A DNA stretch of 64,000 nt from Methylotenera sp. Lineage in GTDB: Bacteria > Pseudomonadota > Gammaproteobacteria > Burkholderiales > Methylophilaceae. The stretch's first letter is position 1. Each line of letters begins with the position of its first letter. Positions 8,868 to 20,218 of this stretch are shown here, in pieces. The notes under the pieces are model-generated. The model searched no databases. It was given only the letters and a program-made list of their open reading frames with translations, and had not been told where the DNA came from. The translations under genes were made by a program, and so were the position numbers. The DNA is taken from assembly GCF_029945705.1 (NCBI RefSeq), contig NZ_JAQSDC010000004.1, forward strand, positions 186,001 to 250,000, written 5' to 3'.

Positions 8868-11800
8868 ATGGCAAAACGTACAGACATTAAATCTATTCTA
8901 ATCATCGGCGCAGGTCCAATTGTGATTGGGCAAGCTTGCGAGTTTGACTATTCTGGCGCGCAGGCATGTAAAGCGCTTCGCGAAGAAGGCTACCGTGTGA
9001 TTCTGGTGAACTCAAACCCAGCAACCATCATGACCGATCCAGAAATGGCCGATGCGACCTATATCGAGCCTGTGACTTGGCAAGTGGTTGAGAAAATCAT
9101 TGCTAAAGAGCGCCCAGATGCTTTATTACCAACAATGGGCGGCCAAACTGCGCTAAATTGCGCATTAGATTTAGATAAACATGGCGTATTGGCAAAATAT
9201 AAAGTTGAGCTAATCGGCGCCTCAAAAGAGGCGATTGATAAAGCTGAAGATCGTCAAAAATTTAAAGAAGCTATGACTAAAATTGGCTTGGGTTCAGCAC
9301 GTTCTGCTGTCGCTCATAGCATGGAAGAAGCTTTGCAAGTGCAAGCGAGCATTGGTTATCCTACGATTATTCGCCCATCATTTACCATGGGCGGTAGCGG
9401 TGGTGGTATTGCTTACAACCGTGAAGAGTTTGTAGAAATTTGCGAGCGTGGTCTTGATGCTTCACCAACTAATGAGTTGCTGATTGAAGAATCGCTATTA
9501 GGCTGGAAAGAGTATGAGATGGAAGTCGTTCGCGACTCAGCGGATAACTGCATCATTATTTGTTCAATTGAGAACCTAGACCCAATGGGTGTGCATACGG
9601 GTGACTCGATTACCGTTGCACCCGCACAAACGCTTAGCGATAAAGAATATCAAATAATGCGTAATGCCTCACTGGCAGTGTTGCGTGAAATTGGTGTGGA
9701 TACTGGTGGTTCAAACGTACAATTTGCCATTAATCCTGATGATGGTCGTATGATTGTGATTGAGATGAACCCACGTGTTTCACGTTCATCGGCGCTGGCT
9801 TCAAAAGCCACAGGTTTCCCTATTGCGAAAGTGGCGGCTAAGTTGGCGGTCGGTTTCACATTAGATGAATTGCGCAATGAAATTACCGGCGGGGCTACGC
9901 CAGCATCATTCGAGCCATCGATTGATTACGTGGTCACAAAAATTCCTCGTTTTGCTTTTGAAAAATTCCCGCAGGCAGATTCACGCTTAACTACGCAAAT
10001 GAAGTCGGTGGGCGAAGTAATGGCCATCGGCCGTACTTTCCAAGAGTCATTCCAAAAAGCTTTGCGTGGTCTTGAAGTTGGTGTTGATGGCTTGGATGAA
10101 AAAACCACAGATTTAGACACCATTACCAAAGAAATGGGCGTACCAGGTCCTGAGCGTATTTGGTATGTCGGCGATGCTTTTAGAATGGGCATGAGTGTTG
10201 AACAAGTATTCGACATTTCAAAAATTGACCATTGGTTCCTAGTTCAAATTAAAGATTTAATTGATCGTGAACAAGCACTGAAAGGCAAACAGATTGCTGA
10301 TTTAGATAAGCAATCCATGCTTAAATTAAAACGCAGCGGTTTTTCTGATAGACGCTTAGCAACTCTACTTAATACCGACCAACACGCTGTACGTGCTTAC
10401 AGACAAGCTTTGCAGGTTCGCCCTGTATACAAGCGTGTAGATACTTGTGCAGCAGAGTTTTCGACTAACACTGCTTACATGTATTCAACATACGAAGAAG
10501 AGTGTGAAGCTGCACCAACCAATAAAAAGAAAATTATGATTTTGGGCGGTGGTCCTAATCGTATTGGTCAAGGTATTGAGTTCGACTACTGTTGTGTACA
10601 TGCTGCATTTGCAATGCGTGAAGATGGTTACGAAACCATTATGGTGAACTGTAACCCTGAAACGGTTTCGACCGATTACGATACGTCAGACCGCTTGTAT
10701 TTTGAGCCAGTAACACTAGAAGACGTACTAGAAATCGTTGCACTGGAAAAACCAGTAGGCGTGATTGTGCAATACGGTGGACAAACGCCACTTAAACTAG
10801 CACGTGATTTAGAAAAAGCAGGTGTGCCTATCATTGGTACCACGCCAGACGCGATTGATATGGCAGAGGATCGCGAACGTTTCCAAAAAATGTTGCAAAC
10901 ACTGGGTTTAAAACAACCGCCAAACCGCACTGCGAGAACGCCAGATGAGGCTATACGTTTAGCCTTAGAAATCGGTTACCCGCTCGTTGTTCGTCCTTCT
11001 TATGTGCTGGGTGGTCGCGCAATGGAGATTGTGCAAGAGCAATCTCAGCTTGAACGTTATATGCGTGAAGCGGTAAAAGTATCGAATGAATCGCCTGTAT
11101 TGTTAGACAGGTTCCTAAATGACGCGCTAGAAGTTGATGTCGATGCACTTTGTGATAACACGGGTGATGTGATTATTGGCGGCATTATGGAGCACGTTGA
11201 ACAAGCTGGAGTGCATTCTGGCGACTCAGCCTGCTCATTACCGCCGTTTAGCTTATCTGCAAAATTACAAGATGAGTTGCGTGACCAAACTAAACAAATG
11301 GCTCGTGCTCTGGGTGTAGTTGGTCTAATGAATGTACAGTTTGCCATTCAAGGAAAAACAGTATTTGTGTTGGAAGTAAATCCACGTGCATCACGCACAG
11401 TGCCATTTGTTTCTAAAGCCTGTGGTTTACAGTTGGCTAAAGTAGCGGCACGCTGCATGATAGGTACTTCACTGAAAGCACAGGGTGTAACGCGTGAGAT
11501 TGTGCCACCGTTCTATTCAGTGAAAGAAGCGGTATTCCCGTTCATTAAATTTCCAGGCGTAGATACTATCTTAGGCCCAGAAATGAAATCTACAGGCGAA
11601 GTGATGGGTGTTGGTGCAACTTTTGCTGAGGCTTTCCTTAAATCGCAGTTAGGCGCTTCTACTAAGCTGCCTGAAGGCGGCAGAGCGTTTATTAGCGTAC
11701 GTAAAGAAGATTACAATAAAGTCGTTGAAATCGCTCATGCTTTGCACGATTTAGGTTTTGAATTGGTGGCGACTAAAGGCACTGCGACTGCATTAACGGC

Positions 11801-12074
11801 AAATGGCTTAAAAGTGGCTTCAGTGAATAAAGTTGCAGAAGGTCGTCCGCATATTGTGGATATGATTAAAAATGGCGACATTAGCTTTATTGTGAATGTG
11901 ACTGAAGACAAGCGTGCTGTGGTTGACTCTTACGAAATTCGTCGTAGTGCATTGCAAAATAAAGTGACTTACTACACAACGTTAGCTGGTGCTAAGGCAG
12001 CGTGTGTAGGTATGGCACATATGCAAGAATTAACGGTTGAGTCACTTCAAGACTTGCATAAAAAGCTTTCTTAA
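8868..12074 (+). CDS. carB: carbamoyl-phosphate synthase large subunit
   Basis: Makes carbamoyl phosphate from bicarbonate, two ATP and ammonia delivered by CarA. The 1068 residues show the internal duplication of the family: carboxyphosphate half about 1-400, oligomerisation region about 400-550, carbamoyl-phosphate half about 555-935 and a C-terminal MGS-like allosteric domain from about 940 that would bind UMP/ornithine. Landmarks are [19 protein letters not shown] near the start and its echo [17 protein letters not shown] near residue 558. Two strong tandem terminators follow. Confidence 0.99.
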   Translation: MAKRTDIKSILIIGAGPIVIGQACEFDYSGAQACKALREEGYRVILVNSNPATIMTDPEMADATYIEPVTWQVVEKIIAKERPDALLPTMGGQTALNCALDLDKHGVLAKYKVELIGASKEAIDKAEDRQKFKEAMTKIGLGSARSAVAHSMEEALQVQASIGYPTIIRPSFTMGGSGGGIAYNREEFVEICERGLDASPTNELLIEESLLGWKEYEMEVVRDSADNCIIICSIENLDPMGVHTGDSITVAPAQTLSDKEYQIMRNASLAVLREIGVDTGGSNVQFAINPDDGRMIVIEMNPRVSRSSALASKATGFPIAKVAAKLAVGFTLDELRNEITGGATPASFEPSIDYVVTKIPRFAFEKFPQADSRLTTQMKSVGEVMAIGRTFQESFQKALRGLEVGVDGLDEKTTDLDTITKEMGVPGPERIWYVGDAFRMGMSVEQVFDISKIDHWFLVQIKDLIDREQALKGKQIADLDKQSMLKLKRSGFSDRRLATLLNTDQHAVRAYRQALQVRPVYKRVDTCAAEFSTNTAYMYSTYEEECEAAPTNKKKIMILGGGPNRIGQGIEFDYCCVHAAFAMREDGYETIMVNCNPETVSTDYDTSDRLYFEPVTLEDVLEIVALEKPVGVIVQYGGQTPLKLARDLEKAGVPIIGTTPDAIDMAEDRERFQKMLQTLGLKQPPNRTARTPDEAIRLALEIGYPLVVRPSYVLGGRAMEIVQEQSQLERYMREAVKVSNESPVLLDRFLNDALEVDVDALCDNTGDVIIGGIMEHVEQAGVHSGDSACSLPPFSLSAKLQDELRDQTKQMARALGVVGLMNVQFAIQGKTVFVLEVNPRASRTVPFVSKACGLQLAKVAARCMIGTSLKAQGVTREIVPPFYSVKEAVFPFIKFPGVDTILGPEMKSTGEVMGVGATFAEAFLKSQLGASTKLPEGGRAFISVRKEDYNKVVEIAHALHDLGFELVATKGTATALTANGLKVASVNKVAEGRPHIVDMIKNGDISFIVNVTEDKRAVVDSYEIRRSALQNKVTYYTTLAGAKAACVGMAHMQELTVESLQDLHKKLS

Positions 12075-12100
12075 AATACACTAGTTTTTTAATTCACAAC

Positions 12101-12136
12101 CATACCAAAATTTAACTACACATAAATTTTGGTATG
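12101..12136 (+). terminator. first terminator after carB
   Basis: CATACCAAAATTTA (12101-12114) pairs perfectly with TAAATTTTGGTATG (12123-12136) over an 8-nt loop, followed by tgtttt. Confidence 0.8.
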
Positions 12137-12147
12137 TGTTTTAAAAG

Positions 12148-12180
12148 CCACACTCTATATGAGTGTGGTTTATTTTTTTA
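12148..12180 (+). terminator. second terminator after carB
   Basis: CCACACTC (12148-12155) pairs with GAGTGTGG (12161-12168) over a 5-nt loop and is followed by tttattttttt: a strong intrinsic terminator 12 bp after the first hairpin. Confidence 0.88.
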
Positions 12181-12211
12181 GCTTAATAGATTTTAGATAA
12201 GGTTTAGCAAT

Positions 12212-12694
12212 ATGGCAGTTACCCAAATACCCGTTACCGTTAAAGGTGCAGAGCAACTTAAAGAAGAGCTTTTACGCTTACGCAGCGTAGACCGCCCATG
12301 GGTCATTCAGGCCATTGCTGAAGCACGTGCGCAGGGTGACTTGTCTGAAAATGCTGAATATGAAGCAGCTAAAGAGCGCCAAAGCTTTATTGAAGGCCGT
12401 ATTGCTGAAGTTGAAGCTAAGCTTTCAAATGCTATGATTATTGACCCATCGACGCTACACGCCGATGGTCGCTGTGTCTTTGGTTCAACAGTTAGAATCG
12501 AGGATTTAGATAGCGGTAATATCATTACCTACCAAATTGTGGGTGACGACGAAGCGGATATTAAAAACGGTAAAATTTCAGTGAGCTCACCAATTTCACG
12601 CGGTCTAATTGGCAAGTCTGAAGGAGATGTTGCTGAGGTTATGGCGCCAGGCGGCGTTAAAGAATATGAAATTTTAGAAGTGCAATATATCTAA
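12212..12694 (+). CDS. greA: transcription elongation factor GreA
   Basis: Rescues backtracked RNA polymerase by stimulating transcript cleavage. N-terminal antiparallel coiled coil about 10-80 contains the tip signature [18 protein letters not shown] with the acidic residues that reach the active site; the C-terminal FKBP-like globular domain follows (about 85-160, including GLIGKSEGD). The 160 residues are normal. It follows the carB terminators and its stop codon overlaps the next start by one base. Confidence 0.97.
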   Translation: MAVTQIPVTVKGAEQLKEELLRLRSVDRPWVIQAIAEARAQGDLSENAEYEAAKERQSFIEGRIAEVEAKLSNAMIIDPSTLHADGRCVFGSTVRIEDLDSGNIITYQIVGDDEADIKNGKISVSSPISRGLIGKSEGDVAEVMAPGGVKEYEILEVQYI

Positions 12695-13140
12695 TGACAA
12701 ATCATTGGCTAGATAAATTTAGTTTAATACTGATCACTTTCTGGGTTGGTGCTTTGTGGACAACGGGCGCCGTTGCTTATTCACTATTTCATACTCTGCA
12801 AGATAATCAATTGGCAGGCCAACTAGCAGGACAATTTTTCACCTACGTGTCTTACTTAGGTTTGTTCTCAGCGTTTTATCTGCTGATTCATCGCTTACTT
12901 GGCCATGGTACGCAAGCACTTAAGCAGTCTTATTTTTGGGCATTGCTCGTTATGTTGCTGTTGGTGCTGGCTGGACACTTCGGCATTCAGCCGATATTGG
13001 TACAATTAAAAGCTGATGCTTTTCCTGCGGATGTGATGCAAAGTGTGTTTGCTAATCGATTTAAGGCTTGGCACGGCGTAGCAAGTATTGCGTATGTAGT
13101 GGAATGCTTGTTAGGCTTTGTGGTGGTTGTTAAAAAATAA
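12694..13140 (+). CDS. DUF4149 family membrane protein
   Basis: Small integral membrane protein of 148 residues with four predicted TM helices (about 10-30, 47-68, 80-100 and 125-145). The start FSLILITFWVGALWTTGAV is typical of the DUF4149/TMEM205-like group found after greA in betaproteobacteria. Start and greA stop share one base (TAATG), indicating translational coupling. Function is not established. Confidence 0.8.
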   Translation: MTNHWLDKFSLILITFWVGALWTTGAVAYSLFHTLQDNQLAGQLAGQFFTYVSYLGLFSAFYLLIHRLLGHGTQALKQSYFWALLVMLLLVLAGHFGIQPILVQLKADAFPADVMQSVFANRFKAWHGVASIAYVVECLLGFVVVVKK

Positions 13141-13199
13141 TTGGCTTTTAAATAAGTGCTTAGTAGAAGCAGTTCGGAAATCGCTTCTACATCGAGCAA

Positions 13200-13493
13200 T
13201 TACTTTGTTGGAACAACGATTTTTGGCTTAGTCGCTGATTTTCTATAAACGACTAGTTGTTTACCAATATGGTGTACTGCTACTGCGTCGGTTTGTGTGC
13301 AAATATCTACCAACAGTTGAGCACGCAATTCTCTATCATCACCCGTAACTTTGATTTTAATCAGCTCATGCGCATCTAAGTTCAGGTTAATTTCTTTTAA
13401 TACAGCCTCTGATAAGCCTTTATTACTTATCATAACCACTGGATTTAAATTGTGTGCAAGGCCACGTAAGTAGCTAATTTGTTTTGAGTTCAC
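13200..13493 (-). CDS. yhbY: CRM-domain RNA-binding protein YhbY
   Basis: Small ribosome-associated protein of the CRS1/YhbY (CRM) fold, 97 residues. The family pattern YLRGLAHNLNPVVMISNKGL is at about 8-27, with the GxxG-like loop and a later HELIKIKV strand. It is thought to act in large-subunit maturation. It is divergent from rlmE over 56 bp, the usual arrangement. Confidence 0.92.
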   Translation of the reverse strand: MNSKQISYLRGLAHNLNPVVMISNKGLSEAVLKEINLNLDAHELIKIKVTGDDRELRAQLLVDICTQTDAVAVHHIGKQLVVYRKSATKPKIVVPTK

Positions 13494-13549
13494 GGCGGTA
13501 TGTCTTCTTGAGTTATCTTATTGATTTATATAGGCGAGCAGTTTAACAG

Positions 13550-14170
13550 ATGAAACTAAAACCTTCCAGCAAAGCTTGGATCCACGAACATATCAATGAT
13601 GAATTTGTGAAGCGTGCACAAAAAGAGGGCTATAGAGCGCGCGCGGCTTATAAGCTTACGGAAATTGACGATAAAGATAAACTGATTAAGCCTGGCATGA
13701 CTGTTGTAGACTTAGGCTCGACACCAGGCAGCTGGTCGCAAGTGACCGTACAGCGATTAAAAGGTCAAGGGCGCATTATTGCTTTGGATTTGCTCGAAAT
13801 GGAGCCAATTAAAGGCGTAGAGTTTATTCAAGGCGACTTTCGTGAAGAGGCCATCCTTAAAATATTAGAAAAAAGTTTAAATGGCAAGCAAGTAGACCTT
13901 GTAATTGCCGATATGGCACCCAATATGTCAGGTATTACTATCGTTGACCAAGCGGGCGCAGCTTATTTAACTGAGTTGGCCTTGGAGTTTAGTAAAGAGT
14001 GGCTGAAACCAAGCGGTAATTTTTTGGTCAAAGTATTCATAGGTGAAGGCTTTGATGACATTGTAAAAAATATGCGGACTATGTTTGATAAAGTAGTGAC
14101 GCGTAAGCCTAAGGCATCACGCGGCAGAAGTAGTGAAGTTTATTTGTTGGGATTGGGTCGTAAACCCTAA
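13550..14170 (+). CDS. rlmE: 23S rRNA 2'-O-ribose U2552 methyltransferase RlmE
   Basis: FtsJ/RrmJ-type enzyme of 206 residues that methylates the A-loop of 23S rRNA using S-adenosylmethionine. The SAM-binding motif VVDLGSTPGSWSQ is at about 51-63, catalytic Lys35 is in ARAAYKL, Asp of VIADMAPN is at about 124, and the second Lys is in FLVKVF. It is followed by ftsH on the same strand, as in E. coli, but with 162 bp between, so ftsH may have its own promoter. Confidence 0.97.
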   Translation: MKLKPSSKAWIHEHINDEFVKRAQKEGYRARAAYKLTEIDDKDKLIKPGMTVVDLGSTPGSWSQVTVQRLKGQGRIIALDLLEMEPIKGVEFIQGDFREEAILKILEKSLNGKQVDLVIADMAPNMSGITIVDQAGAAYLTELALEFSKEWLKPSGNFLVKVFIGEGFDDIVKNMRTMFDKVVTRKPKASRGRSSEVYLLGLGRKP

Positions 14171-14332
14171 TCAAGAGTGTTATTTTATGGTTAATCCTAA
14201 AGACAATTTTTGTAAAAAGCGTAGTATGGTAATTAGCAAGTTGCGAGTTAAGTAATAGTTAGTTAAACAAGTAGTCATAAAGCAGTGAATTAGCTACATA
14301 GATAATTCCCTTTCAAAAAAAGGAACGATATT

Positions 14333-16228
14333 TTGAACAATATATTTAAGAATATTGCCATTTGGTTGGCGATTGCCATGGTCTTATTGGCAATTTTCAA
14401 TGTGTCTGGCGTTAAAAATGGCGCAGACAGCCAAGTAGTGTACTCACAATTTATTCAGCAAGTCAAAAACGGTCAAATTGCTAAAGTGCAAATTGATGGA
14501 CGTGTATTGCACGGCACAACGCACGATGGTAAAAAATTCAACACCTTTGCACCTTCTGACCCTTGGTTGGTTTCTGATTTGTTGAAAAATAACGTCACCG
14601 TTGAAGCCAAGCCAGATGAAGAGCAATCATTATTGATGAGCATATTTGTTTCATGGTTCCCAATGATATTGTTAATAGGCGTTTGGATTTTCTTTATGCG
14701 CCAAATGCAAGGCGGCGGCAAAGGCGGTGGTCCATTTTCTTTCGGTAAAAGCAAAGCACGTCAATTAGATGAAACTAATAACACCACAACATTTGCTGAT
14801 GTAGCTGGTTGTGATGAAGCCAAAGAAGAGGTCACGGAAATTGTAGAGTTTTTACGTGACCCAACTAAATTCCAAAAGCTCGGTGGTCGTATTCCGCGCG
14901 GGGTTTTGATGGTTGGTCCTCCAGGAACTGGTAAAACTTTGCTTGCTCGCGCGATTGCGGGTGAGGCAAAAGTACCGTTCTTCACTATTTCAGGTTCTGA
15001 TTTTGTGGAGATGTTTGTGGGTGTGGGTGCATCACGTGTCCGTGATATGTTTGAGAATGCAAAGAAAAATTCACCATGCATTATCTTTATTGATGAGATT
15101 GATGCGGTAGGACGTAGCCGTGGATCTGGCACAGGTGGTGGTAATGATGAGCGCGAACAAACATTAAACCAGTTATTGGTTGAGATGGATGGTTTTGAAG
15201 GTAACTCTGGCGTGATTGTGATTGCTGCGACTAACCGTGCAGATGTGCTAGATAAAGCCTTGTTACGTCCGGGTCGTTTCGACCGTCAAGTGATGGTGTC
15301 ATTACCTGACATTAAAGGACGTGAGCAAATCTTGATGGTACATATGCGTAAAGTGCCAATTGATGTTGATGTTAAAGCCGATATTTTGGCGCGTGGTACA
15401 CCTGGTTTTTCAGGTGCAGATTTAGCTAACTTAGTGAATGAGGCCGCTTTATTTGCTGCCCGCCGCAACAAACGTACTGTGGATATGCAAGATTTTGAAG
15501 ACGCAAAAGACAAAATCTACATGGGCCCAGAACGTAAATCTATGGTGATGCGTGAGGAAGAACGTCGCAATACTGCTTATCATGAGTCTGGTCATGCGGT
15601 AGTGGCTAAATTGTTGCCGAAAGCCGACCCTGTGCATAAAGTAACGATTATGCCGCGTGGTTGGGCATTAGGTTTAACATGGCAATTGCCAGAGTTTGAC
15701 CGTATTAGTAACTATAAAGATAAGATGTTGGAAGAAATCTCCATTTTATTTGGTGGTCGTATTGCTGAAGAAATCTTCATGCATCAAATGTCTACTGGCG
15801 CATCAAACGACTTTGAACGTGCGACCAAATTAGCGCGCTCTATGGTGACAAAGTACGGTATGAGTGATGCACTTGGTATTATGGTGTATGCAGGGGATGA
15901 GCAAGACTCTTTCTTTGGTAGCATGAGCTCAAAAACGGTTTCTGAGGCAACCCAGCAAAAAGTAGATACAGAAATTCGCCGTATTTTAGATGAGCAATAT
16001 GGTATTGCGCGTAAGTTACTAGAAGATAATCGCGATAAAGTCGAAGCAATGACAGCTGCTTTAATGGAGTACGAAACGATTGATTCTGATCAAATCAATG
16101 ACATTATGGCAGGCATTACAGTGCGCCCACCAAAGCCAACGCAAAGTAAAGCTAATCCGCCACGAGATTCAGGCTCAGCGGGGTTAGGTGCGAAACCTAC
16201 ACCGCAACCTACGGCTAAAAATGAGTAA
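14333..16228 (+). CDS. ftsH: ATP-dependent zinc metalloprotease FtsH
   Basis: Membrane-anchored AAA+ protease that degrades misassembled membrane proteins and regulatory proteins. It begins at TTG 14333, supported by AAGGA at 14320-14324 eight bases ahead and the usual [16 protein letters not shown] start. TM1 is about 6-25, TM2 about 103-122; Walker A GPPGTGKT is at 195-202, the AAA second region of homology follows, and zinc motif HESGH is at 417-421. The 631 residues are normal. A strong terminator follows, separating it from folP. Confidence 0.98.
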   Translation: MNNIFKNIAIWLAIAMVLLAIFNVSGVKNGADSQVVYSQFIQQVKNGQIAKVQIDGRVLHGTTHDGKKFNTFAPSDPWLVSDLLKNNVTVEAKPDEEQSLLMSIFVSWFPMILLIGVWIFFMRQMQGGGKGGGPFSFGKSKARQLDETNNTTTFADVAGCDEAKEEVTEIVEFLRDPTKFQKLGGRIPRGVLMVGPPGTGKTLLARAIAGEAKVPFFTISGSDFVEMFVGVGASRVRDMFENAKKNSPCIIFIDEIDAVGRSRGSGTGGGNDEREQTLNQLLVEMDGFEGNSGVIVIAATNRADVLDKALLRPGRFDRQVMVSLPDIKGREQILMVHMRKVPIDVDVKADILARGTPGFSGADLANLVNEAALFAARRNKRTVDMQDFEDAKDKIYMGPERKSMVMREEERRNTAYHESGHAVVAKLLPKADPVHKVTIMPRGWALGLTWQLPEFDRISNYKDKMLEEISILFGGRIAEEIFMHQMSTGASNDFERATKLARSMVTKYGMSDALGIMVYAGDEQDSFFGSMSSKTVSEATQQKVDTEIRRILDEQYGIARKLLEDNRDKVEAMTAALMEYETIDSDQINDIMAGITVRPPKPTQSKANPPRDSGSAGLGAKPTPQPTAKNE

Positions 16229-16239
16229 TAGGTAAAATT

Positions 16240-16267
16240 AAAAAGGGCTAGATTTCTAGCCCTTTTT
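16240..16267 (+). terminator. terminator after ftsH
   Basis: AAAAAGGGCTAG (16240-16251) pairs perfectly with CTAGCCCTTTTT (16256-16267) over ATTT. A textbook intrinsic terminator. Confidence 0.9.
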
Positions 16268-16297
16268 TTATGTTGTGAAATTTAAGTATAATGCGAT

Positions 16298-17155
16298 ATG
16301 AAATCTGACTCTCAACCAAGCTCTCTTCTCCAGCAAGAGTTCTCATGCGGCAAGTATCAACTAACACTCAATCGACCACATGTCATGGGTATTGTAAATG
16401 TTACGCCAGACTCTTTTTCTGACGGCGGAAAATTCTCATCTACTGATTTAGCTGTCGAGCATGCTTTAAAGCTTATAGCTGAAGGCGCTGATATTTTAGA
16501 TATAGGCGGTGAATCTTCCCGTCCTGGTGCTGCTATTGTTAGTTTGGACGATGAGCTTAAGCGAGTTATTCCTGTGATTGAAGCTTTAAGTAAGACTTGC
16601 AATGTACCTATTTCAATTGATACTTATAAACCTGAAGTGATGCGTCAAGCAATCGCAGCAGGGGCAGATATTGTGAATGATGTTCGTGCTTTGCAAGAAC
16701 CTAATGCGTTAGAGATTGTTGCACATAGTAAGGTGGGTGTTTGTTTGATGCACATGCAAGGCACACCTCAAACCATGCAGCTAGATCCGCATTATGCTGA
16801 TGTAGTCAGTGAAGTTAAGCAGTTTCTTGTAGATAGGGTGAATGCAGCACTGGCACATGGCATTGAAAAAAATCGTATTTTGTTAGATCCCGGTTTTGGT
16901 TTTGGTAAAACACGCGCGCATAATATTGCCCTCATTCAGCATTTGGATGAATTGAGTGTAATCGATCTGCCTTTGTTAGTTGGATTATCACGCAAATCTG
17001 TACTTGGTTCTATTACAGGTGCAGATGAAGGGCAACGCCTATATGCCAGTATTGCAGCCTCAGTCATTTCCGCTATGAAAGGCGCTAAAATAATACGTGT
17101 GCACGATGTGAAAGCAACCGTAGATGCGCTTAAAGTTGTGACAGCGATTCAATAA
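16298..17155 (+). CDS. folP: dihydropteroate synthase
   Basis: Condenses p-aminobenzoate with the pterin diphosphate in folate synthesis; the target of sulfonamides. TIM-barrel enzyme of 285 residues. First signature GIVNVTPDSFSDGGKF is at about 31-46, second DIGGESSRPG at about 68-77, and LDPGFGFGKT at about 196-205 belongs to the pterin-binding pocket. It sits between ftsH and glmM in the usual cluster. Nothing in the visible motifs suggests a resistance variant. Confidence 0.97.
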   Translation: MKSDSQPSSLLQQEFSCGKYQLTLNRPHVMGIVNVTPDSFSDGGKFSSTDLAVEHALKLIAEGADILDIGGESSRPGAAIVSLDDELKRVIPVIEALSKTCNVPISIDTYKPEVMRQAIAAGADIVNDVRALQEPNALEIVAHSKVGVCLMHMQGTPQTMQLDPHYADVVSEVKQFLVDRVNAALAHGIEKNRILLDPGFGFGKTRAHNIALIQHLDELSVIDLPLLVGLSRKSVLGSITGADEGQRLYASIAASVISAMKGAKIIRVHDVKATVDALKVVTAIQ

Positions 17156-17209
17156 AAGAAGATCTATTATACAGATGCTCTATAAAACTATAATAAAGTA
17201 GGATAAATA

Positions 17210-18565
17210 ATGAGTAAAAAATATTTTGGTACTGATGGCATTCGCGGCAAGGTAGGCGAACATCCCATTACGCCAGACTTTTTGATGCGCCTTGGTTATG
17301 CCGCAGGGAAGGTGCTGACTTCTGTCAATAGCAGCCTTGCAAAAGATGCGCATCCTGCGGTGTTAATTGGTAAAGATACGCGCATCTCTGGCTATATGTT
17401 AGAAGCTGCATTGGAAGCAGGTTTGTCTGCTGCAGGCGTGGATGTATTGCTAACAGGCCCAATGCCAACACCAGCCGTCGCTTACCTCACACGCGCCTTG
17501 CGTGCTCAAGCGGGTATCGTTATTTCAGCCTCGCATAATCCTTATTATGATAACGGTATAAAGTTTTTCTCAAGTGAAGGCGCAAAACTGCCTGATGATA
17601 TTGAGCATGCCATTGAAGCTGAGTTGGAAAAACCAATGCAGGTGATGGAATCAGCAAAGCTTGGTAAAGCACGCCGTATAGACGATGCAGCAGGGCGTTA
17701 TATTGAGTTTTGCAAAAGTACTTTTCCTAACAATTTAGACCTGCGTGGTTTAAAAATCGTACTGGATTGCGCGCACGGTGCTACTTATCATGTGGCCCCC
17801 AATGTTTTTCATGAGCTGGGGGCGGAAATTGTATGTATCGGCAATAAGCCTGATGGCCTCAATATTAACGAGCAGGTCGGTTCCACGCACCCGCAAGCCT
17901 TGCAGAAAGCCGTGCTTGAACATCAAGCAGATTTAGGCATAGCGTTTGATGGTGATGGTGACCGCGTCATGATGGTTGATGCACAAGGTAGTCTATTAGA
18001 TGGCGATCAGTTGCTTTACATTATTGCCATGGGCTTGCATGCAAAAGGCGAGCTAAAAGGCGGAATTGCTGGTACGCTGATGACTAACCTTGCGTTAGAG
18101 CATGCTTTGCAAAAAAATAAAATTCCATTCGCTCGCGCTAAAGTGGGTGATAGATATGTGCTGGAATTATTGAATGAACATAACTGGAAGTTGGGTGGTG
18201 AGAATTCAGGTCATATCCTCACTTTAGATAAACATACCAGTGGTGATGCGATTATCGCTGCACTGCAAGTGCTAGATGCCTTAAAACAAAGTGGTAAAAC
18301 ACTCACCCAAATGAATGCGGAGTTGGTGCTTTATCCGCAAGTGCTCATCAATGTCACTACAAAAACTAAGCTGAATTTAGATATTCCACCAATTCAACAT
18401 GCAGTTAAAAAAGCTGAAGAAGATTTAAATGGTGCAGGTCGCGTGCTACTGAGGGCCTCAGGTACAGAACCTAAAATTCGCGTGATGGTGGAAGGCCAAG
18501 ATAGGGTTTTAGTGCAGAAATTGGCTGAAGAAATTGCTGAAGTAGTCAGGGGCGCAGCGAGCTAA
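17210..18565 (+). CDS. glmM: phosphoglucosamine mutase
   Basis: Interconverts glucosamine 6- and 1-phosphate for peptidoglycan and LPS precursors. The 451 residues carry N-terminal [12 protein letters not shown], the phosphoserine loop [11 protein letters not shown] with the serine at about 108, the metal-binding DGDGDR at about 248-253, the sugar-binding GENSGH and the C-terminal phosphate-binding [12 protein letters not shown]. It follows folP by 54 bp and probably shares its transcript. Confidence 0.98.
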   Translation: MSKKYFGTDGIRGKVGEHPITPDFLMRLGYAAGKVLTSVNSSLAKDAHPAVLIGKDTRISGYMLEAALEAGLSAAGVDVLLTGPMPTPAVAYLTRALRAQAGIVISASHNPYYDNGIKFFSSEGAKLPDDIEHAIEAELEKPMQVMESAKLGKARRIDDAAGRYIEFCKSTFPNNLDLRGLKIVLDCAHGATYHVAPNVFHELGAEIVCIGNKPDGLNINEQVGSTHPQALQKAVLEHQADLGIAFDGDGDRVMMVDAQGSLLDGDQLLYIIAMGLHAKGELKGGIAGTLMTNLALEHALQKNKIPFARAKVGDRYVLELLNEHNWKLGGENSGHILTLDKHTSGDAIIAALQVLDALKQSGKTLTQMNAELVLYPQVLINVTTKTKLNLDIPPIQHAVKKAEEDLNGAGRVLLRASGTEPKIRVMVEGQDRVLVQKLAEEIAEVVRGAAS

Positions 18566-18581
18566 AAAATTTAATGCAACT

Positions 18582-18614
18582 CGGAGTTTGGTTAATCCTA
18601 TTAACCAAACTCCG
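18582..18614. terminator. 15-bp perfect hairpin between glmM and phoU
   Basis: CGGAGTTTGGTTAAT (18582-18596) pairs perfectly with ATTAACCAAACTCCG (18600-18614) across a 3-nt loop. It lies between convergent glmM and phoU and has no T run on either side, so it may be a two-way terminator of the non-canonical kind or a binding site. Confidence 0.55.
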
Positions 18615-18653
18615 CTAAATGAAATTAGTTAGCGTGGAGTAAACGTCTAAATG

Positions 18654-19361
18654 TTAAGACTTAGCGTCTTCTTCCATTTGTTCTATCGTGGTGTGGCGTA
18701 CATCTTTACCTTTTACCATGTATACAACGTATTCAGAGATGTTTTTTGCATGGTCGCCGATACGTTCAATCGCTTTCGATACAAACAATACTTCTAGTGA
18801 CATTGAGATGGTGCGTGGGTCTTCCAGCATAAATGTAATTAGCTGACGAATGGTCATTTGATATTGGCCATCCACTTGCTCGTCCATTTGCGCAATCGGT
18901 AAAACCTTTGTGGCATCTGAGCGGGCAAAGGCATCAAGTGACATGTGTAACATTTCACGTGTTAAGTTGGCCATTGTTTTGATTTCAGCAAAACGCGGCG
19001 TCCACATACGATCAGTTTCACTTGATTTTAATGCTAAGCGTGCCACTTTTGCAGCTTCATCACCAATACGCTCTAAGTCTGTAATGGTTTTAATCATCAT
19101 TAGCACCATGCGTAAATCTCCAGCAGCTGGCTGGCGCAAGGCAATAATATGGCTACAATCTTCATCAATTTGTACTTCAAGCGCATTTACTTGATGGTCA
19201 TTATTGATGACACGTTTTGCTAGTTTGGCATTTGATGTAGTGAGTGCATCTAAAGCATCCACAATCTGCTGGTCAACGAGTGAACCCATTTCAAGTACTT
19301 TAGCGCGTACGGCCTCTAATTCGGAGTCGTACTGTTTGTATATATGTTCAGATCCCATCAC
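18654..19361 (-). CDS. phoU: phosphate-specific transport regulator PhoU
   Basis: Cytoplasmic all-helical protein of 235 residues with two PhoU repeats (about 15-105 and 120-210). It links the Pst transporter with the PhoR/PhoB two-component system, restraining PhoR when phosphate is plentiful. Metal-binding acidic motifs occur in both halves (for example ERIGDEA and ERIGDHAKN). It is the last gene of the pstSCAB-phoU set. phoB and phoR themselves are not in the window. Confidence 0.96.
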   Translation of the reverse strand: MMGSEHIYKQYDSELEAVRAKVLEMGSLVDQQIVDALDALTTSNAKLAKRVINNDHQVNALEVQIDEDCSHIIALRQPAAGDLRMVLMMIKTITDLERIGDEAAKVARLALKSSETDRMWTPRFAEIKTMANLTREMLHMSLDAFARSDATKVLPIAQMDEQVDGQYQMTIRQLITFMLEDPRTISMSLEVLFVSKAIERIGDHAKNISEYVVYMVKGKDVRHTTIEQMEEDAKS

Positions 19362-19430
19362 TTATTCCTTTTAAAAGCTTATTCAGTAGAACAAAAAAAT
19401 TAATTGCTTGGCTAGTTTTAGCTAAATTAA

Positions 19431-20201
19431 TTAGCCGAATTTACCTGTGATGTAATCTTCTGTTTCTTTACGGCTAGGGCGCGTAAAAATCGTATTGGTT
19501 TGATCAAATTCCATCAGTTCACCTAAGTACATATAAGCGGTGTAATCTGATACACGTGCCGCTTGTTGCATGTTATGCGTCACGATAACGATGGTGTACT
19601 CTTTTTTCAGCTCATGTATCAAGTCTTCAATACGCGCTGTAGAGATTGGGTCTAGCGCAGAACATGGTTCATCAAGTAACAATACATTTGGTTTCACAGC
19701 CACACCACGCGCAATGCACAAGCGTTGTTGTTGACCGCCTGAAAGACCAGAACCACTTTGATGAAGTTTATCTTTTACTTCATTCCAAATGGCAGCTTTT
19801 TGCAAAGCCCATTCAACGCGGTCATTCATCTCTGATTTAGATAAGTTCTCGTAAAGCTTTACGCCAAATGCAACATTGTCGTAAATAGACATTGGAAATG
19901 GTGTTGGTTTTTGGAAAACCATACCCACTTTAGCGCGCAGCAAATTTAAATCTTGTTCGGCTGAGTGAATATCTTTGCCATCAAGCAAGATTTTTCCTTC
20001 AACACGTTGCTTAGGATAGAGCTGATACATACGGTTAAACGTACGTAGCAGGGTAGATTTTCCGCAGCCAGATGGGCCAATGAAAGCGGTGACTTGGCTT
20101 GCTGGAATATCAATATTGATATCTTTAAGCGCATGAAATTTACCGTAGTAGAAATTCATGTTTTTGGCTGAGATCTTCGCTTGAAGAGTTTGCGTGGACA
20201 T
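19431..20201 (-). CDS. pstB: phosphate ABC transporter ATP-binding protein PstB
   Basis: ATPase of the high-affinity phosphate importer. Full length at 256 residues: Walker [10 protein letters not shown] at about 43-51, Q-loop region [10 protein letters not shown], signature [14 protein letters not shown] at about 153-166, Walker [14 protein letters not shown] and the His of VIVTHN. Short gaps of 17 bp to pstA and 69 bp to phoU fit one operon. Confidence 0.98.
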   Translation of the reverse strand: MSTQTLQAKISAKNMNFYYGKFHALKDINIDIPASQVTAFIGPSGCGKSTLLRTFNRMYQLYPKQRVEGKILLDGKDIHSAEQDLNLLRAKVGMVFQKPTPFPMSIYDNVAFGVKLYENLSKSEMNDRVEWALQKAAIWNEVKDKLHQSGSGLSGGQQQRLCIARGVAVKPNVLLLDEPCSALDPISTARIEDLIHELKKEYTIVIVTHNMQQAARVSDYTAYMYLGELMEFDQTNTIFTRPSRKETEDYITGKFG

Positions 20202-20218
20202 ATTTAAGTAATCCTAAA

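Noticed and set aside
12694-12705. Pho heptamer atgacaa at the DUF4149 start
   Set aside because: A single half-site inside coding sequence without a partner 11 bp away.
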